In this document: positions 38,943 to 46,993 of the stretch, one piece after another
Layout: each line of letters opens with the position of its first letter
How positions within the stretch are numbered: the first letter of the stretch is position 1
Source of the DNA: Deltaproteobacteria bacterium
Lineage (GTDB): Bacteria; Myxococcota_A; UBA9160; UBA4427
Direction of reading: 5' to 3'
Length of the DNA stretch: 46,993 bases
Assembly (NCBI GenBank): GCA_029261835.1
Contig: JAJDAO010000104.1
Location: 1-46,993, forward strand
Made by a program: the position numbers and the translations under genes
Notes under the pieces: model-generated
Told to the model about the DNA's origin: nothing
The model's input: the letters and a program-made list of their open reading frames with translations, nothing else
Database searches by the model: none

Positions 38943-40925
38943 ATGTCTTATACATCAAAATTAGCAGATGATACGACCACAAACATTGCTGATCAGATTC
39001 CGGAGGAAAAGCGCAAGGAGATAGCACTCGAAGCGTGTACACAGTACGACACCGATATTAATGATCGGTCTGATTGGGCAGATAAGCGCGATAGGTATTA
39101 CAAGCTCTGGGCGTGTCACCGGGACGAAAAAAATACGCCATGGCCGAATGCGTCTAACGTATGCATACCGATGCTTGCTACGGCTTGTAACCAGTTTCAC
39201 GCACGTTCGTATCAATCGATCTTTGCGGCACCGGGGATGGTTAAAGTTCTCCCGGTAGGCAAGTTGGACGTCGATCGCGCTAAAAATGTAGAAACCTTCA
39301 TGAACTGGCAGACGATGTACGAGATGGAGGAATACGAAGACACCTTTGACCGTACGCTCCAGCTTCTACCTATCAATGGTCTGGCCCACAAGAAACTCTT
39401 TTATAACAAGGACATGGAACGTCCGGTCTCCGAATATATATCGGCCCTTGACCATGTAGTTCCGTACAAGACCAAATCCCTTGAAACCGCAAAACGTCAA
39501 ACTCAAAAAGTATGGCTCTATTATTCTGAACTCGTTGAAAGAAACGAGAAGGGCCTGTATATAGACTTTGCCAAGATCATAGAACTTGATTCCGGTAAAG
39601 ATAAGACCCCGGCAGAAGAACTTATGACCACTGCAGACGAAGTGGCCGGTGAAAGCCAGACCTCCGAATCCGAAGAGCAGCATTTAATACTTGAAGTGCA
39701 TAAGAAATATAAGCTGGACGGCAAGATGAAGGAGTACATATTTACAGTACATTATGCAAGTCAAACTCTTCTCCGGGCCGTAAGTCGTGAGTTCGAAAAA
39801 GGTCTTGTGATGCACCATTTTACGGATTATCATTTTCTGCCGAACCCGGAAGGCTACTACTCCTTTGGTTTTGGGCATTTCCTCGAACAGCTCAACGAGA
39901 TGGCTAATACTACTTTCAACCAAATATTCGATGCCGGAAGACTTTCGAATCAACCATTTGGATTTTATGGCCGTCGTGCAGGAATTAAGTCTCGCCGGAT
40001 AAAGCTTCATCCCGGTGCCATGAATGAAGTAGACGACGCTTCTAATATAGTATTCCCACAGATGCAGCGTCTTGATCAGGTTCTTTTCCAAGTTTTGGGC
40101 CAGATACAGGCTTATACAGAACAGTTTACGTCTACTTCCGATTATCTTACTGGTCGAGAGTCGAAAGGAACTGAAACACCTACCGCGCATGGTACACTCG
40201 CAATAATCGAGCAAGGCTTGGTTACTTTTGCAGTGATGACTAAGCGGACCTTTAGGTCTCTGCGGAAAGAGCTTCGGCTCTTGGCCACTCTTAACGCCAT
40301 ATACCTTCCAGATAAGAAGGAATATAGGGTGATGGAGGACACCGGGAAGATTGCATTCCCAGACATAAAAAGGAAAGATTTCTCCGGTAAATTCGATATG
40401 ATACCCATTGGAGACCCATCCTTTGCATCTAAAGGTAGTCGTAGGCAGGAAGCCACTGAACAGTACCAGCTCCTTATGGGGAATCCGCTCGTGGTGGGCA
40501 ATCCCGAAACTGGTGAAGGCGCCAATATGAGGGGCATATATGAAGTTACTTCTGATCTGCTCGACGCTTATGGCCGGAAGAACAAGTCTACTATTATAGG
40601 TGAACCACCGCCGTCTACCACATCGCCCGAAGACGAAAATGCTATGTTTATGCAGGGCGATTTCATCTCTCCGGTAGAAGGCGAAGACGTGCTTAAACAC
40701 CTTGAGGTCCATGAACGGTTCCTTGCAACGCCGTTCTTTGCAGATATGCGTACTGAATACAAAGAGCTTGTGGCTAAGCATATAAACGAAACACGCCAGC
40801 TTGCATACAAGCAGAACGAAAAGAATCTACAGTTGGGAGGTGATGCAGGAGTTGGAGGTACGGGAGGAGGAAATCAGAACGTGGTTGCGGGACCCGGTAA
40901 CGCAGGCGTTCTTGGAACGGGTTAA
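38943..40925 (+). CDS. Portal protein
   Basis: 660 aa. PWPNASNVCIPMLATACNQFHARSY near residue 65-95 is the conserved wing region of podovirus-like portals; the middle has GFGHFLEQLNEMANTTFNQIFDAG and the long stem helices follow. The last 30 residues are Gly-rich (GGDAGVGGTGGGNQNV) and lie in the 83-nt overlap with the next gene. It forms the dodecameric DNA channel between head and tail and binds the terminase. Confidence 0.88.
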   Translation: MSYTSKLADDTTTNIADQIPEEKRKEIALEACTQYDTDINDRSDWADKRDRYYKLWACHRDEKNTPWPNASNVCIPMLATACNQFHARSYQSIFAAPGMVKVLPVGKLDVDRAKNVETFMNWQTMYEMEEYEDTFDRTLQLLPINGLAHKKLFYNKDMERPVSEYISALDHVVPYKTKSLETAKRQTQKVWLYYSELVERNEKGLYIDFAKIIELDSGKDKTPAEELMTTADEVAGESQTSESEEQHLILEVHKKYKLDGKMKEYIFTVHYASQTLLRAVSREFEKGLVMHHFTDYHFLPNPEGYYSFGFGHFLEQLNEMANTTFNQIFDAGRLSNQPFGFYGRRAGIKSRRIKLHPGAMNEVDDASNIVFPQMQRLDQVLFQVLGQIQAYTEQFTSTSDYLTGRESKGTETPTAHGTLAIIEQGLVTFAVMTKRTFRSLRKELRLLATLNAIYLPDKKEYRVMEDTGKIAFPDIKRKDFSGKFDMIPIGDPSFASKGSRRQEATEQYQLLMGNPLVVGNPETGEGANMRGIYEVTSDLLDAYGRKNKSTIIGEPPPSTTSPEDENAMFMQGDFISPVEGEDVLKHLEVHERFLATPFFADMRTEYKELVAKHINETRQLAYKQNEKNLQLGGDAGVGGTGGGNQNVVAGPGNAGVLGTG

Positions 40926-41097
40926 GACCACGGAAGAGGATGAAGACAAGCATGTGCACCTTCATCTGAGCAAGAATGAATTGAGCGAGGCGGCTGTAGC
41001 TAATGCTGGAGTGGCCGTGTACAAAGAAATCTTAGACATGCCTCATCAAATGATTGAGGACGCGCGCGAAGAAGAGGAGATCAATAGTGAAGCTTGA
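40843..41097 (+). CDS. Acidic helical protein overlapping the portal gene
   Basis: 84 aa from the ATG at 40843, closely behind GGGAGG. Helical and very acidic (ELEVREEEIRTWL; KTTEEDEDKHVHLHL; IEDAREEEEI). It overlaps the portal 3' end by 83 nt out of frame. It may be a head-assembly factor or scaffold accessory; no family is recognised. Confidence 0.55.
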   Translation: MQELEVREEEIRTWLRDPVTQAFLERVKTTEEDEDKHVHLHLSKNELSEAAVANAGVAVYKEILDMPHQMIEDAREEEEINSEA

Positions 41098-41377
41098 ACC
41101 ATATGGCCAACGGGTCATAGTAAAACGCAATGTAGAAGAACGCTCTGCTGGGGGTATAATTCTCCCGGATGATAGTCAAAAGACCGGACTTTTAGGCGTA
41201 GTGATACATAAAGGCCCGGACTGTGATTTCGTCAATAAAGGCGACACGATACTTTTCGCCCGGTTTAGTGGATTTGAACTTCCGCTAGAAGGCGAATACC
41301 GCAACTATCTAGTGATGAACGAGGAAGATATCCTCGCACGCGCAAACGCTGAGGAGGAATTGAAAAATGTTGGATGA
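41087..41377 (+). CDS. GroES-like co-chaperonin
   Basis: 96 aa. LEPYGQRVIVKRNVEERSAGGIILPDDS is the classical Hsp10 start (roof hairpin and mobile loop region), followed by LGVVIHKGPDCDFVNKGDTILFARFSG and YLVMNEEDILA. It would cap host GroEL to fold phage proteins, most likely the capsid protein encoded downstream, as T4 gp31 does. GTG start with GAGGAG seven bases before. It overlaps both neighbours by about 10 nt. Confidence 0.9.
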   Translation: MKLEPYGQRVIVKRNVEERSAGGIILPDDSQKTGLLGVVIHKGPDCDFVNKGDTILFARFSGFELPLEGEYRNYLVMNEEDILARANAEEELKNVG

Positions 41378-42185
41378 CACAGCACAGGAAAATTTAGCTG
41401 CTATGACGGGAACGAAGTCTGATGTTCCTCCGGTAGCCACGGGAGACCCTCCAAAAGACGAGACCCCAACTACCCCCCCTGTCGACCCGTTCAAAACGAC
41501 GGAGCCGAAAAAAGAGGGCGAGAGGCCCACTCCGGAACCGGGGTCTCCACGCTGGGAACAGATATATGGGCGTATGAAGCAGGGCGAACGCGATGTAGAA
41601 ACACTCACCGGAACCGTGGCCGAACTTAAGGAAAATTCGCGGTTGATGCAGGAACATAACACTTACATGGCAGACGCTATGGAGAAGATGCTCGATCGTA
41701 CCGCCAAGACGGATAGACCCAATCCGGAAGAGGACCCGGAAGGATTTGCTAGATGGGCCACGGACGAAGCCACGCGTAAACTCAAGGCTGAACAAAGACG
41801 AGAATCTCCTCCGGCACCTGTGGTTGAAAACGCTGACGTCGAACTCAAAAAGCAAGTCGACACGGCAAGGGACATGTGGGACGATTATGATGCGCAAATC
41901 GGAAATATCAACGCGGTCATGGAAAAGGACCCTGCTTTGAAGGCCAAAGTATGGAATTCTAAAAACCCCCCAGCCGCAGCGTATACGGAAGCATTGAAGT
42001 TAAAGGTTAATGCCGGCAGAGTCGATCAGGGGTTTGTAGAAGGCGGCGGCCCCGGAGGTGAACCCTCTGAAGATAAAGTCGTACTTTCAGCAGAGCAGAA
42101 AAAACTTTGCAGGGCCTTTGGCATAACGGAAGAAAAATACATAGCGCAACAGGAACAGATCACCCGCATGAAAGGGGGTAAATAA
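41367..42185 (+). CDS. Scaffolding protein
   Basis: 272 aa. Pro/Thr/Glu-rich N terminus, a coiled-coil middle (GRMKQGERDVETLTGTVAELKENSRL) and a charged helical end with RAFGITEEKYIAQQEQ. Composition and place, between portal and capsid protein, fit a scaffold that guides procapsid assembly and then leaves. GAGGAGG lies upstream of the ATG; TAATG overlap with the next gene. Confidence 0.7.
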   Translation: MLDDTAQENLAAMTGTKSDVPPVATGDPPKDETPTTPPVDPFKTTEPKKEGERPTPEPGSPRWEQIYGRMKQGERDVETLTGTVAELKENSRLMQEHNTYMADAMEKMLDRTAKTDRPNPEEDPEGFARWATDEATRKLKAEQRRESPPAPVVENADVELKKQVDTARDMWDDYDAQIGNINAVMEKDPALKAKVWNSKNPPAAAYTEALKLKVNAGRVDQGFVEGGGPGGEPSEDKVVLSAEQKKLCRAFGITEEKYIAQQEQITRMKGGK

Positions 42186-42610
42186 TGGCAACTCCGAAGA
42201 AGAAGCCGACTACCCCGTGGAGCGGCGAAGGTGGGAAAACGTGGAGTCCCGATATTTTTAAACTCGGCAAAAAGCACGAAGGGTTCAATCCGCGTTTCGT
42301 GAAAAATGATGATCAGGCCATCCAGAGAAAACTCAACGAAGGATGGCAGATTGCTAACGCCGACGATTACGGCGCAACATCATCGGATAAGGCCGATGCA
42401 AGTTCCAAAATGATAAGACAGGGCATGGTTCTAATGGAAATGCCAGACGAAGTTTTGGCTGACAGAACTGCGTACCATGATAATCTGACTAAACTTCGTT
42501 CCGGCTCAGCTATTGATGGTGCTACAGGAGAGGCGGATAAACTAAAGCCTGTCATGAAGCGCGAAAATGTGCTATTCAAGGACGAGGACCATACAGTCGG
42601 AGAACAGTAA
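42185..42610 (+). CDS. Head-assembly-region protein of unknown function
   Basis: 141 aa. Lys/Thr/Pro-rich start, then WSPDIFKLGKKHEGFNPRFVKND and helical, acidic C terminus. The ATG overlaps the scaffold stop. It resembles short proteins found between scaffold and capsid genes in podoviruses, with no known activity. Confidence 0.6.
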   Translation: MATPKKKPTTPWSGEGGKTWSPDIFKLGKKHEGFNPRFVKNDDQAIQRKLNEGWQIANADDYGATSSDKADASSKMIRQGMVLMEMPDEVLADRTAYHDNLTKLRSGSAIDGATGEADKLKPVMKRENVLFKDEDHTVGEQ

Positions 42611-42678
42611 CACCGCTCACCGGAAGGTGCCAAACGCTAGACAAATAGTAATATCAATCTTTAAGTGGAGAAACTACA

Positions 42679-43197
42679 ATGGCAAATGTAGATGGCGCAA
42701 GGGGATTCTTCCCTACTCGACATCTTTCCGGTGGTGAAGTCCACACTAGGGAATATACTCTTACTACCGGTCAGACGGTCTACAAAGGTGATCTCGTAAA
42801 ACTCGTCACCGCAGGTACCGTTGAAGAAGCTGACGCCAATGACGGTCTCGTCGTTTGTGGCGTAGCCGCAGGCTATGTCGACGACAGTGCTAGCGCAGGC
42901 GGTAAGAAGGTTCTAGTGTACGCAGACCCCAATATAGTGTTCGGCATTCAGTCCGATACTGGTACGGCTACGGCCATTACCGATATCGGCAGGACTGCCA
43001 ATCATGTTGCTGGAGCTGGTGTTGCAGCAACTGGTCTTTCCGGCCACGAGCTTGATGCTAGTGATATTGGAACTGGTGCTCAACTCATGATCATCGGTCT
43101 GGTCGATAGGACGGGTAACGCTTGGGGTGCACATTCCGAAGTCGAGGTTCTTATAAATGAGCATGTTGCTCGTGCGGCTGGTACCGCAGTAACTTAA
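42679..43197 (+). CDS. Capsid decoration / head-stabilising protein
   Basis: 172 aa. All-beta, Gly/Ala/Val-rich: YTLTTGQTVYKGDLVKLV...DGLVVCGVAAGYVDDSASAGGKKVLVYADP. This is the pattern of cement-type beta-barrel proteins beside capsid genes. The 68-bp gap before it (42611-42678) holds a small CACCGGAAGGTG hairpin (42617-42628). TGGAGAAAC lies upstream of the ATG. Decoration is inferred from fold pattern and position. Confidence 0.65.
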   Translation: MANVDGARGFFPTRHLSGGEVHTREYTLTTGQTVYKGDLVKLVTAGTVEEADANDGLVVCGVAAGYVDDSASAGGKKVLVYADPNIVFGIQSDTGTATAITDIGRTANHVAGAGVAATGLSGHELDASDIGTGAQLMIIGLVDRTGNAWGAHSEVEVLINEHVARAAGTAVT

Positions 43198-43212
43198 TAG
43201 GAGGATAGTACG

Positions 43213-44106
43213 ATGGGCTTAGTTAGAGACAATTTCGCCGATATCCTCGCGCCGGGCTTTCGTCAGATTTTTTTCGAACGCTTTGCGGAGGTACCGCCGG
43301 AATACACGGAGCTGTTCAACATGAACACCTCCTCAGTACAGTACGAGGACGATTCATACGTCACCGACTTCGGATTGATTCCGCGTAAGGCCGAATCTGC
43401 CGGAGTTACTTATGATGAAGTCTTTCAGGGCTACGACAAAAGATACACACACGAGACCTTTTCTCTCGCGTATCGTGTGTCCGAGGAGATGGCCGAAGAC
43501 GAAAGATACGGCATCATGGCCAAGCTTCCGGCATCACTTGGTAGAAGTGCAAGGAACACGCTTGAGCAGGAAGGTGCAAACCTTCTCAACAATGCGTTCA
43601 GCACATCATACCTTGGTGGTGACGGTTCTGCGTTCATGGTAACGGATCATCCGCTCGTAGGTGGTGGTACACAGAAGAACATTCTGACCACTGCCGCCGA
43701 TCTCTCAGAGGCTAGTCTGAAACAGGCGTTTATTGACATCGCGGCCACCACGGACGATAGAGGTAAGCTGATCAGGCTGATGCCAAAGACGCTTTTCGTT
43801 CATCCTTCCGGTGAGTGGGAAGCAAGGAAGCTCCTTGAGAGCGCGCAGGTTATCGGTTCTGCCAATAACGATATCAACCCAGCTCAGGGTCAGGTCGAAC
43901 TTAAGGTAAACCATTTCCTTACGGACGCCGATGCTTGGTTCATAAAGTGCGATACTCACGAAGCTAATTGGTTCTGGAGAGTTCTCCCGGACCACCAACA
44001 GGCCAATGATTTTGACAACGGCGACGCCAAGTTCAAGATCAGGTTTAGGTTCTCCAAGGGTTGGTCACTTCCTTGGGGTTGGTTTGGCTCGCCTGGAGCC
44101 GCTTAA
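43213..44106 (+). CDS. Major capsid protein (Mu gpT-like HK97 fold)
   Basis: 297 aa. The N terminus FADILAPGFRQIFFERFAEVPPEYTELF and the middle ERYGIMAKLPASLGRSARNTLEQEGANLLNNAF, then DHPLVGGGTQKN and the end FKIRFRFSKGWSLPWGWFGSPGA match Mu gpT-type capsid proteins. It builds the icosahedral shell with portal, scaffold and decoration protein encoded upstream. GGAGGA precedes the ATG. There is no N-terminal delta domain or protease gene, so scaffold is a separate protein. Confidence 0.85.
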   Translation: MGLVRDNFADILAPGFRQIFFERFAEVPPEYTELFNMNTSSVQYEDDSYVTDFGLIPRKAESAGVTYDEVFQGYDKRYTHETFSLAYRVSEEMAEDERYGIMAKLPASLGRSARNTLEQEGANLLNNAFSTSYLGGDGSAFMVTDHPLVGGGTQKNILTTAADLSEASLKQAFIDIAATTDDRGKLIRLMPKTLFVHPSGEWEARKLLESAQVIGSANNDINPAQGQVELKVNHFLTDADAWFIKCDTHEANWFWRVLPDHQQANDFDNGDAKFKIRFRFSKGWSLPWGWFGSPGAA

Positions 44107-44126
44107 CACGGCACACGGCTGAAACC

Positions 44127-44648
44127 ATGAAAAAACGGGTCAATATAATAGCCAAAGGGAATGGGTGGGATAAAGCACCCGCAGGCGGGGAGCGTTGGGG
44201 TTTAAACTCTCACGTCCTCGTCTGCCCCTTTACCCGTTTATTTAATATGCATAACTGGAAGTTCATACCGGAAGGCGAACTCACAGGGATAAATCTTGCC
44301 GGTTATGAAAATGTAGAGGTGGTAACGCAAGCGAACTTCCCACTTGAAGAGATAGTAGAAGCTTTTGGGACTAATTATTTTTCTAACACCATATGTTATA
44401 TGTTGGCCTTGGCTTTGTACGAAGGATATGATGATATTCACATGTATGGAGTTTATTCCGGCGAAGATATAATATACCTCCAGAAGGAGAGGCCGGGGGT
44501 AGAATACTGGCTTGGTATAGCAAACGGTATAGGGGTTGACGTTACTATTCACGGCAACCATAGACTTTTAACCACTGACACCGGATTCATGTATGGGTAT
44601 CATTCGGTGTGGGAATTAGGAGAGCAAGATGCCAGATACAGTCACTAG
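44127..44648 (+). CDS. Rossmann-like protein (DUF115-type), possible phage-encoded sugar/nucleotide enzyme
   Basis: 173 aa. Opens MKKRVNIIAKGNGWDKAPAGGERWGLN, the pattern of small alpha/beta proteins related to DUF115 that occur in phage structural arms; the later DDIHMYGVYSGEDIIY and VTIHGNHRLL strands fit. Activity unknown. The ATG at 44127 has no clear SD; the frame extends upstream into the capsid gene without a better start. It lies between capsid and head-tail joining genes. Confidence 0.6.
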   Translation: MKKRVNIIAKGNGWDKAPAGGERWGLNSHVLVCPFTRLFNMHNWKFIPEGELTGINLAGYENVEVVTQANFPLEEIVEAFGTNYFSNTICYMLALALYEGYDDIHMYGVYSGEDIIYLQKERPGVEYWLGIANGIGVDVTIHGNHRLLTTDTGFMYGYHSVWELGEQDARYSH

Positions 44649-45009
44649 TCAGGTGCTTCATTCCGGCGGCAGAGATTATATAGGTATATTTACCAATAAT
44701 TCTGACGGTACTGGTGAAGCCGCTGTCCAGAAGGTAGACATATCTGCCCTGACCGGAGCACCCGCGACAGTTAAAATAAAGAGGATAAAATATAGCGTAT
44801 CGACCGGCGGTTCGGTTCTCATCGCTTTCGATCACACCACGGACGATACTGTGGCCATAGTCACCGGAAACGGAGAGATGGACCTCCGAAACTTCGGGGG
44901 CAGTCATGACCCAGCTTCTGCCGGTGGCACTGGAGACATCATGTTTACGACTATAGGGTTTGCAGCCGCAGACAGTTATATGATCGTACTGGAGCTTGGC
45001 ATTGCCTAA
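44629..45009 (+). CDS. Head-tail region virion protein
   Basis: 126 aa. Beta-rich with Gly loops (VTSQVLHSGGRDYIGIFTNNSDGTG; IKRIKYSVSTGGSVLIAFDHT; GDIMFTTIGF). A likely virion component near the neck; no family assigned. GGAG precedes the ATG, and it overlaps the next gene by 8 nt. Confidence 0.6.
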   Translation: MPDTVTSQVLHSGGRDYIGIFTNNSDGTGEAAVQKVDISALTGAPATVKIKRIKYSVSTGGSVLIAFDHTTDDTVAIVTGNGEMDLRNFGGSHDPASAGGTGDIMFTTIGFAAADSYMIVLELGIA

Positions 45010-45211
45010 GTCTCTACATAGAGCGATACCGGGTGATAGACTCATGCTCTGCGATATATGTGGGTATGAATACCATGTATCGGATTTAAAGAAGGGAAAG
45101 GCCGAGGGGCAGCGTGGGCTTAATGTATGCGAAAAGGATTACGACCCAATACATCCACGTGAGAATACCCCAAAGCTATCTCCCCCCAAGAAGGTAAGGG
45201 AGCCTAATTAA
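45002..45211 (+). CDS. Small zinc-ribbon-like protein
   Basis: 69 aa. CDICGYEYH and VCEKDYDP give three Cys and a His that could hold zinc. It begins at the TTG at 45002, seven bases after GGAG; the TTG at 44996 is too close. The next ATG follows the stop directly. Function unknown; similar Cys-bearing proteins sit beside head-joining genes in podoviruses. Confidence 0.6.
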   Translation: MPKSLHRAIPGDRLMLCDICGYEYHVSDLKKGKAEGQRGLNVCEKDYDPIHPRENTPKLSPPKKVREPN

Positions 45212-46099
45212 ATGGCAATACCTACACTGCCAACAGCTGATAGTATAGTTACCGAAGCTCTAAAGCGGGCCGGAATAAAGTCTCCAACTCAGACGCAGAT
45301 AGATCGTGCTAAGGATGAGTGGCTGGAGATGGTAAAGGGCGATATCTGGTCTAAAGTTCTTGCCGGCGGAGACACGAGGCTTAAGTCTTTGCAGAGGACG
45401 GCTGTATATATTGGAGTGATAGGCCAAAGGCGATATCCTCTTCCGGCAGACTTTAGTGAAGAGATCAGTGTAAGTCTTCTTTCCGGTACGCATACGGGCC
45501 TTGCGCAAACGGGTGGGTCTGATTCTGTAACCTTGGCTGCCGATGAAGATATCACGGCGGCGGACGCGGCTGGTACTCATGTACTTATGTATTCAGGTAC
45601 TTCTAAAGGCCAATACCGGGAGACCATTACTTATGATGCAACCACCAAAGTGCTCACTACTCCGTTAGCATGGGATTCCAGCAAAACTCCTGCGGCTAAT
45701 GATGAGTATATGATAGTGGATACATATACAAAGCTTGCTGAACAACACCAAAACGATCTTGACGATTCGATGCAGAGGGGTACGTCCAAACCGGGGTATT
45801 TTTCGAAGTTTGAAGATGAACTCTATCTTGGCCAATCCCCGGTTGCCTTATATGGCATCCAGCTTAGATACTATGTTAATATTACTACGTTGAACCTTAC
45901 GGAAGGTGCCAATACAGTAATATCTAAAATATATAGAAATTGGAGAAGTTTACTTACGCAGGGCGTATATAAATATGCTCTCTTAAGTTTGGACGATGCA
46001 CGGGACACGCAAGCTGACAAGGACTTCAACAAGTTGTTGATTAGTACGATCTTCAAGGAGCTTCCTTCCGGCGGAGAATTTGAGGGATTTGAGGTATGA
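45212..46099 (+). CDS. P22 gp4-like tail adaptor (head-tail connector)
   Basis: 295 aa. The N-terminal helix set DSIVTEALKRAGIKSPTQTQIDRAKDEWLEMV followed by RYPLPADFSEEISVSL is the pattern of P22 gp4-like connectors, which bind the portal and lead to the gp10 hub. Central residues 90-150 form an inserted beta domain (GSDSVTLAADEDITAADAAGTHVL), then a C-terminal part typical of the family. The next gene's ATG begins two bases after its stop. Confidence 0.8.
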   Translation: MAIPTLPTADSIVTEALKRAGIKSPTQTQIDRAKDEWLEMVKGDIWSKVLAGGDTRLKSLQRTAVYIGVIGQRRYPLPADFSEEISVSLLSGTHTGLAQTGGSDSVTLAADEDITAADAAGTHVLMYSGTSKGQYRETITYDATTKVLTTPLAWDSSKTPAANDEYMIVDTYTKLAEQHQNDLDDSMQRGTSKPGYFSKFEDELYLGQSPVALYGIQLRYYVNITTLNLTEGANTVISKIYRNWRSLLTQGVYKYALLSLDDARDTQADKDFNKLLISTIFKELPSGGEFEGFEV

Positions 46100-46100
46100 T

Positions 46101-46466
46101 ATGGGATTAATATCTAAAATAATAGGTATGGATAATGTAGTCAATCAGGGGTTTGGTATTGTAGACAAGCTCGTGGTAGACAAAGACTTGAAGATGCAAA
46201 TAAAGGCAGACTTCGATCAGCTTGCTATCAAGCATCGCTCTCCATTCGTCGCGATCTTCTTGGCAGGCCCAAAGCCCGCGCTGATGTGGATATCCGTATT
46301 GGGGTTTGCTCAACATTATATAATAAACCCGTATCTACATGCTTTGAATGTTGAGGTCCTACCTATGGATGCACAATCGCTGTACGCTTTGGCTGGCATA
46401 GGCAGTGCTAGTATCGCAGGGCGCGTAGTCGAAAAAGTAAAAAAAGCAACTGGTAATCATTTTTAA
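46101..46466 (+). CDS. Holin-like protein (GTA/3TM holin type)
   Basis: 121 aa from the ATG at 46101. SPFVAIFLAGPKPALMWISVLGFAQHYIINPYL holds one or two hydrophobic spans, and QSLYALAGIGSASIAGRVVEKVKK a further one, the usual arrangement of small three-span holins. It would form the membrane lesion that lets the M15 endolysin reach murein, although the endolysin lies 15 kb away in circular order. GAGG lies five bases before the start. Confidence 0.65.
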   Translation: MGLISKIIGMDNVVNQGFGIVDKLVVDKDLKMQIKADFDQLAIKHRSPFVAIFLAGPKPALMWISVLGFAQHYIINPYLHALNVEVLPMDAQSLYALAGIGSASIAGRVVEKVKKATGNHF

Positions 46467-46479
46467 AGGAGAATACGCT

Positions 46480-46743
46480 ATGAGTGAGAAAGATAGTTTT
46501 ACAGTTTCTGATGTTGCCAAGGCTTCGATTTCCCCTCCGGTGGGCAAAGGCCCCCATATGGGGTTTGGCCCTAAGGTTATTGATATGAAACGCAAAGCAC
46601 CGGAGACACCGCAGAAGACAGAATACGGAGCAATCATATCCGCTACAGATGAAAACGCTGAGGAAATGGTAAAACTTGTTGTTGAAATGAGAAAGCTAAA
46701 TAAAGACACTAAACCGACAATGATTGTAATCGGAGGAAAATGA
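46480..46743 (+). CDS. Small protein upstream of the junction-spanning gene
   Basis: 87 aa. Pro/Gly/Lys-rich N-terminal half, then helix ENAEEMVKLVVEMRKLNK and a final strand. AAAGGAG precedes the ATG, and TGATG overlaps the next start. Function unknown. Confidence 0.6.
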   Translation: MSEKDSFTVSDVAKASISPPVGKGPHMGFGPKVIDMKRKAPETPQKTEYGAIISATDENAEEMVKLVVEMRKLNKDTKPTMIVIGGK

Positions 46744-46993
46744 TGGGCAAGAGCACAATAACACTTAGAGGATTCTTTCACGTGAAGATCGGCGAGATCG
46801 GGAAGGACGGAAAGCTCAGGGTCGTTGGTGATTCCGGGTTGTCCGAAAATACGATGACCAATGTAGGTCTGGACAAGGGAGTGTGCGCCGTTTTTGCGCA
46901 AACCACCGGCAGCCAGTTTGCAAGATCACTTATACTGGGTACGCAGACCAATGCGGTCAATGCGACACAGACAGCTCTTTCCGGCCCCGGCAC
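46743..46993 (+). CDS. Virion structural protein, N-terminal part (continues at position 2)
   Basis: The first 37 codons before the repeat (MGKSTITLRGFFHVKIGEIGK...) plus the repeated part; the same protein continues through the circle junction to 367. GGAGGA lies six bases before the ATG, which overlaps the previous stop. See the entry at 2-367. Confidence 0.75.
   Translation, partial: MGKSTITLRGFFHVKIGEIGKDGKLRVVGDSGLSENTMTNVGLDKGVCAVFAQTTGSQFARSLILGTQTNAVNATQTALSGPG
46853..46993. repeat. Terminal direct repeat, right copy
   Basis: Identical to 1-141; see that entry. Confidence 0.95.

Noticed and set aside
39684..40781. 365-aa open frame on the minus strand
   Set aside because: Opposite the portal gene; no SD, no domain, and it runs against a continuous rightward operon.
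1..46993. tRNA or rRNA genes
   Set aside because: I saw no cloverleaf-like segment with T-loop GTTCGA-type motifs in the non-coding gaps; a tRNA search could still find a divergent one.
1..46993. Integrase, repressor or other lysogeny functions
   Set aside because: No tyrosine or serine recombinase, CI-like repressor or excisionase recognised; the HTH at 36078 is better read as a terminase small subunit.

Overview
The window is one complete tailed-phage genome, cut open inside a gene. The last 141 bases (46853-46993) repeat bases 1-141 exactly, and one reading frame runs from 46743 through the end into 2-367, so the molecule is about 46,852 bp and assembled as a circle. The tail genes resemble the P22-type short-tail machinery: portal, gp4-like adaptor, gp10-like hub, ejection proteins and a beta-helix spike. 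There is no tape measure, sheath, integrase or lysogeny repressor. I therefore read it as a virulent podovirus, probably of a Gram-negative aquatic bacterium. The host itself cannot be named from the sequence.

The genome has two arms. The rightward (+) arm runs from about 36078 through the window end to 14807. It carries a probable small terminase subunit, large terminase, portal, a GroES-like co-chaperonin, scaffold, capsid decoration and major capsid proteins, tail adaptor, holin-like protein, tail fibre/spike genes interrupted by a methyltransferase and a glycosyltransferase, the gp10-like hub, three ejection proteins (one of 1769 aa) and an M15 peptidase endolysin. The leftward (-) arm runs from about 35940 down to 14804. 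It begins at two near-consensus sigma70 promoters that share a leader motif. It carries many tiny genes (AP2 domain, zinc ribbons, small membrane proteins), a sigma-like factor, then replication and nucleotide metabolism. The arms converge with overlapping stop codons at 14804-14807.

The metabolic core is the most interesting part. A PurA-family enzyme has the PurZ signature (GQFGSTGK, Ser in place of the catalytic Asp of PurA). It lies with a family A DNA polymerase, a gp32-like SSB, a class II ribonucleotide reductase, and, further along the same strand, a MazG-like pyrophosphohydrolase. This is the set expected of a phage that replaces adenine with 2-aminoadenine (Z) in its DNA. The polymerase is fused at its N terminus to a family 4 uracil-DNA glycosylase and departs from consensus at several exonuclease and polymerase motif positions. 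The reductase is interrupted by a 355-aa intein inserted directly before the thiyl-radical cysteine. I found no obvious DatZ (HD-domain dATPase).

Other points: several well-supported genes overlap their neighbours out of frame by 80-212 nt. There are folded intercistronic RNAs, notably before the SSB gene. A 350-bp non-coding region at 30705-31059 carries an opposed promoter, an inverted repeat, paired direct repeats and a G-rich tract, and is the best origin or small-RNA candidate. Many small genes were found by reading SD sequences and stop/start overlaps; their functions are mostly unknown.
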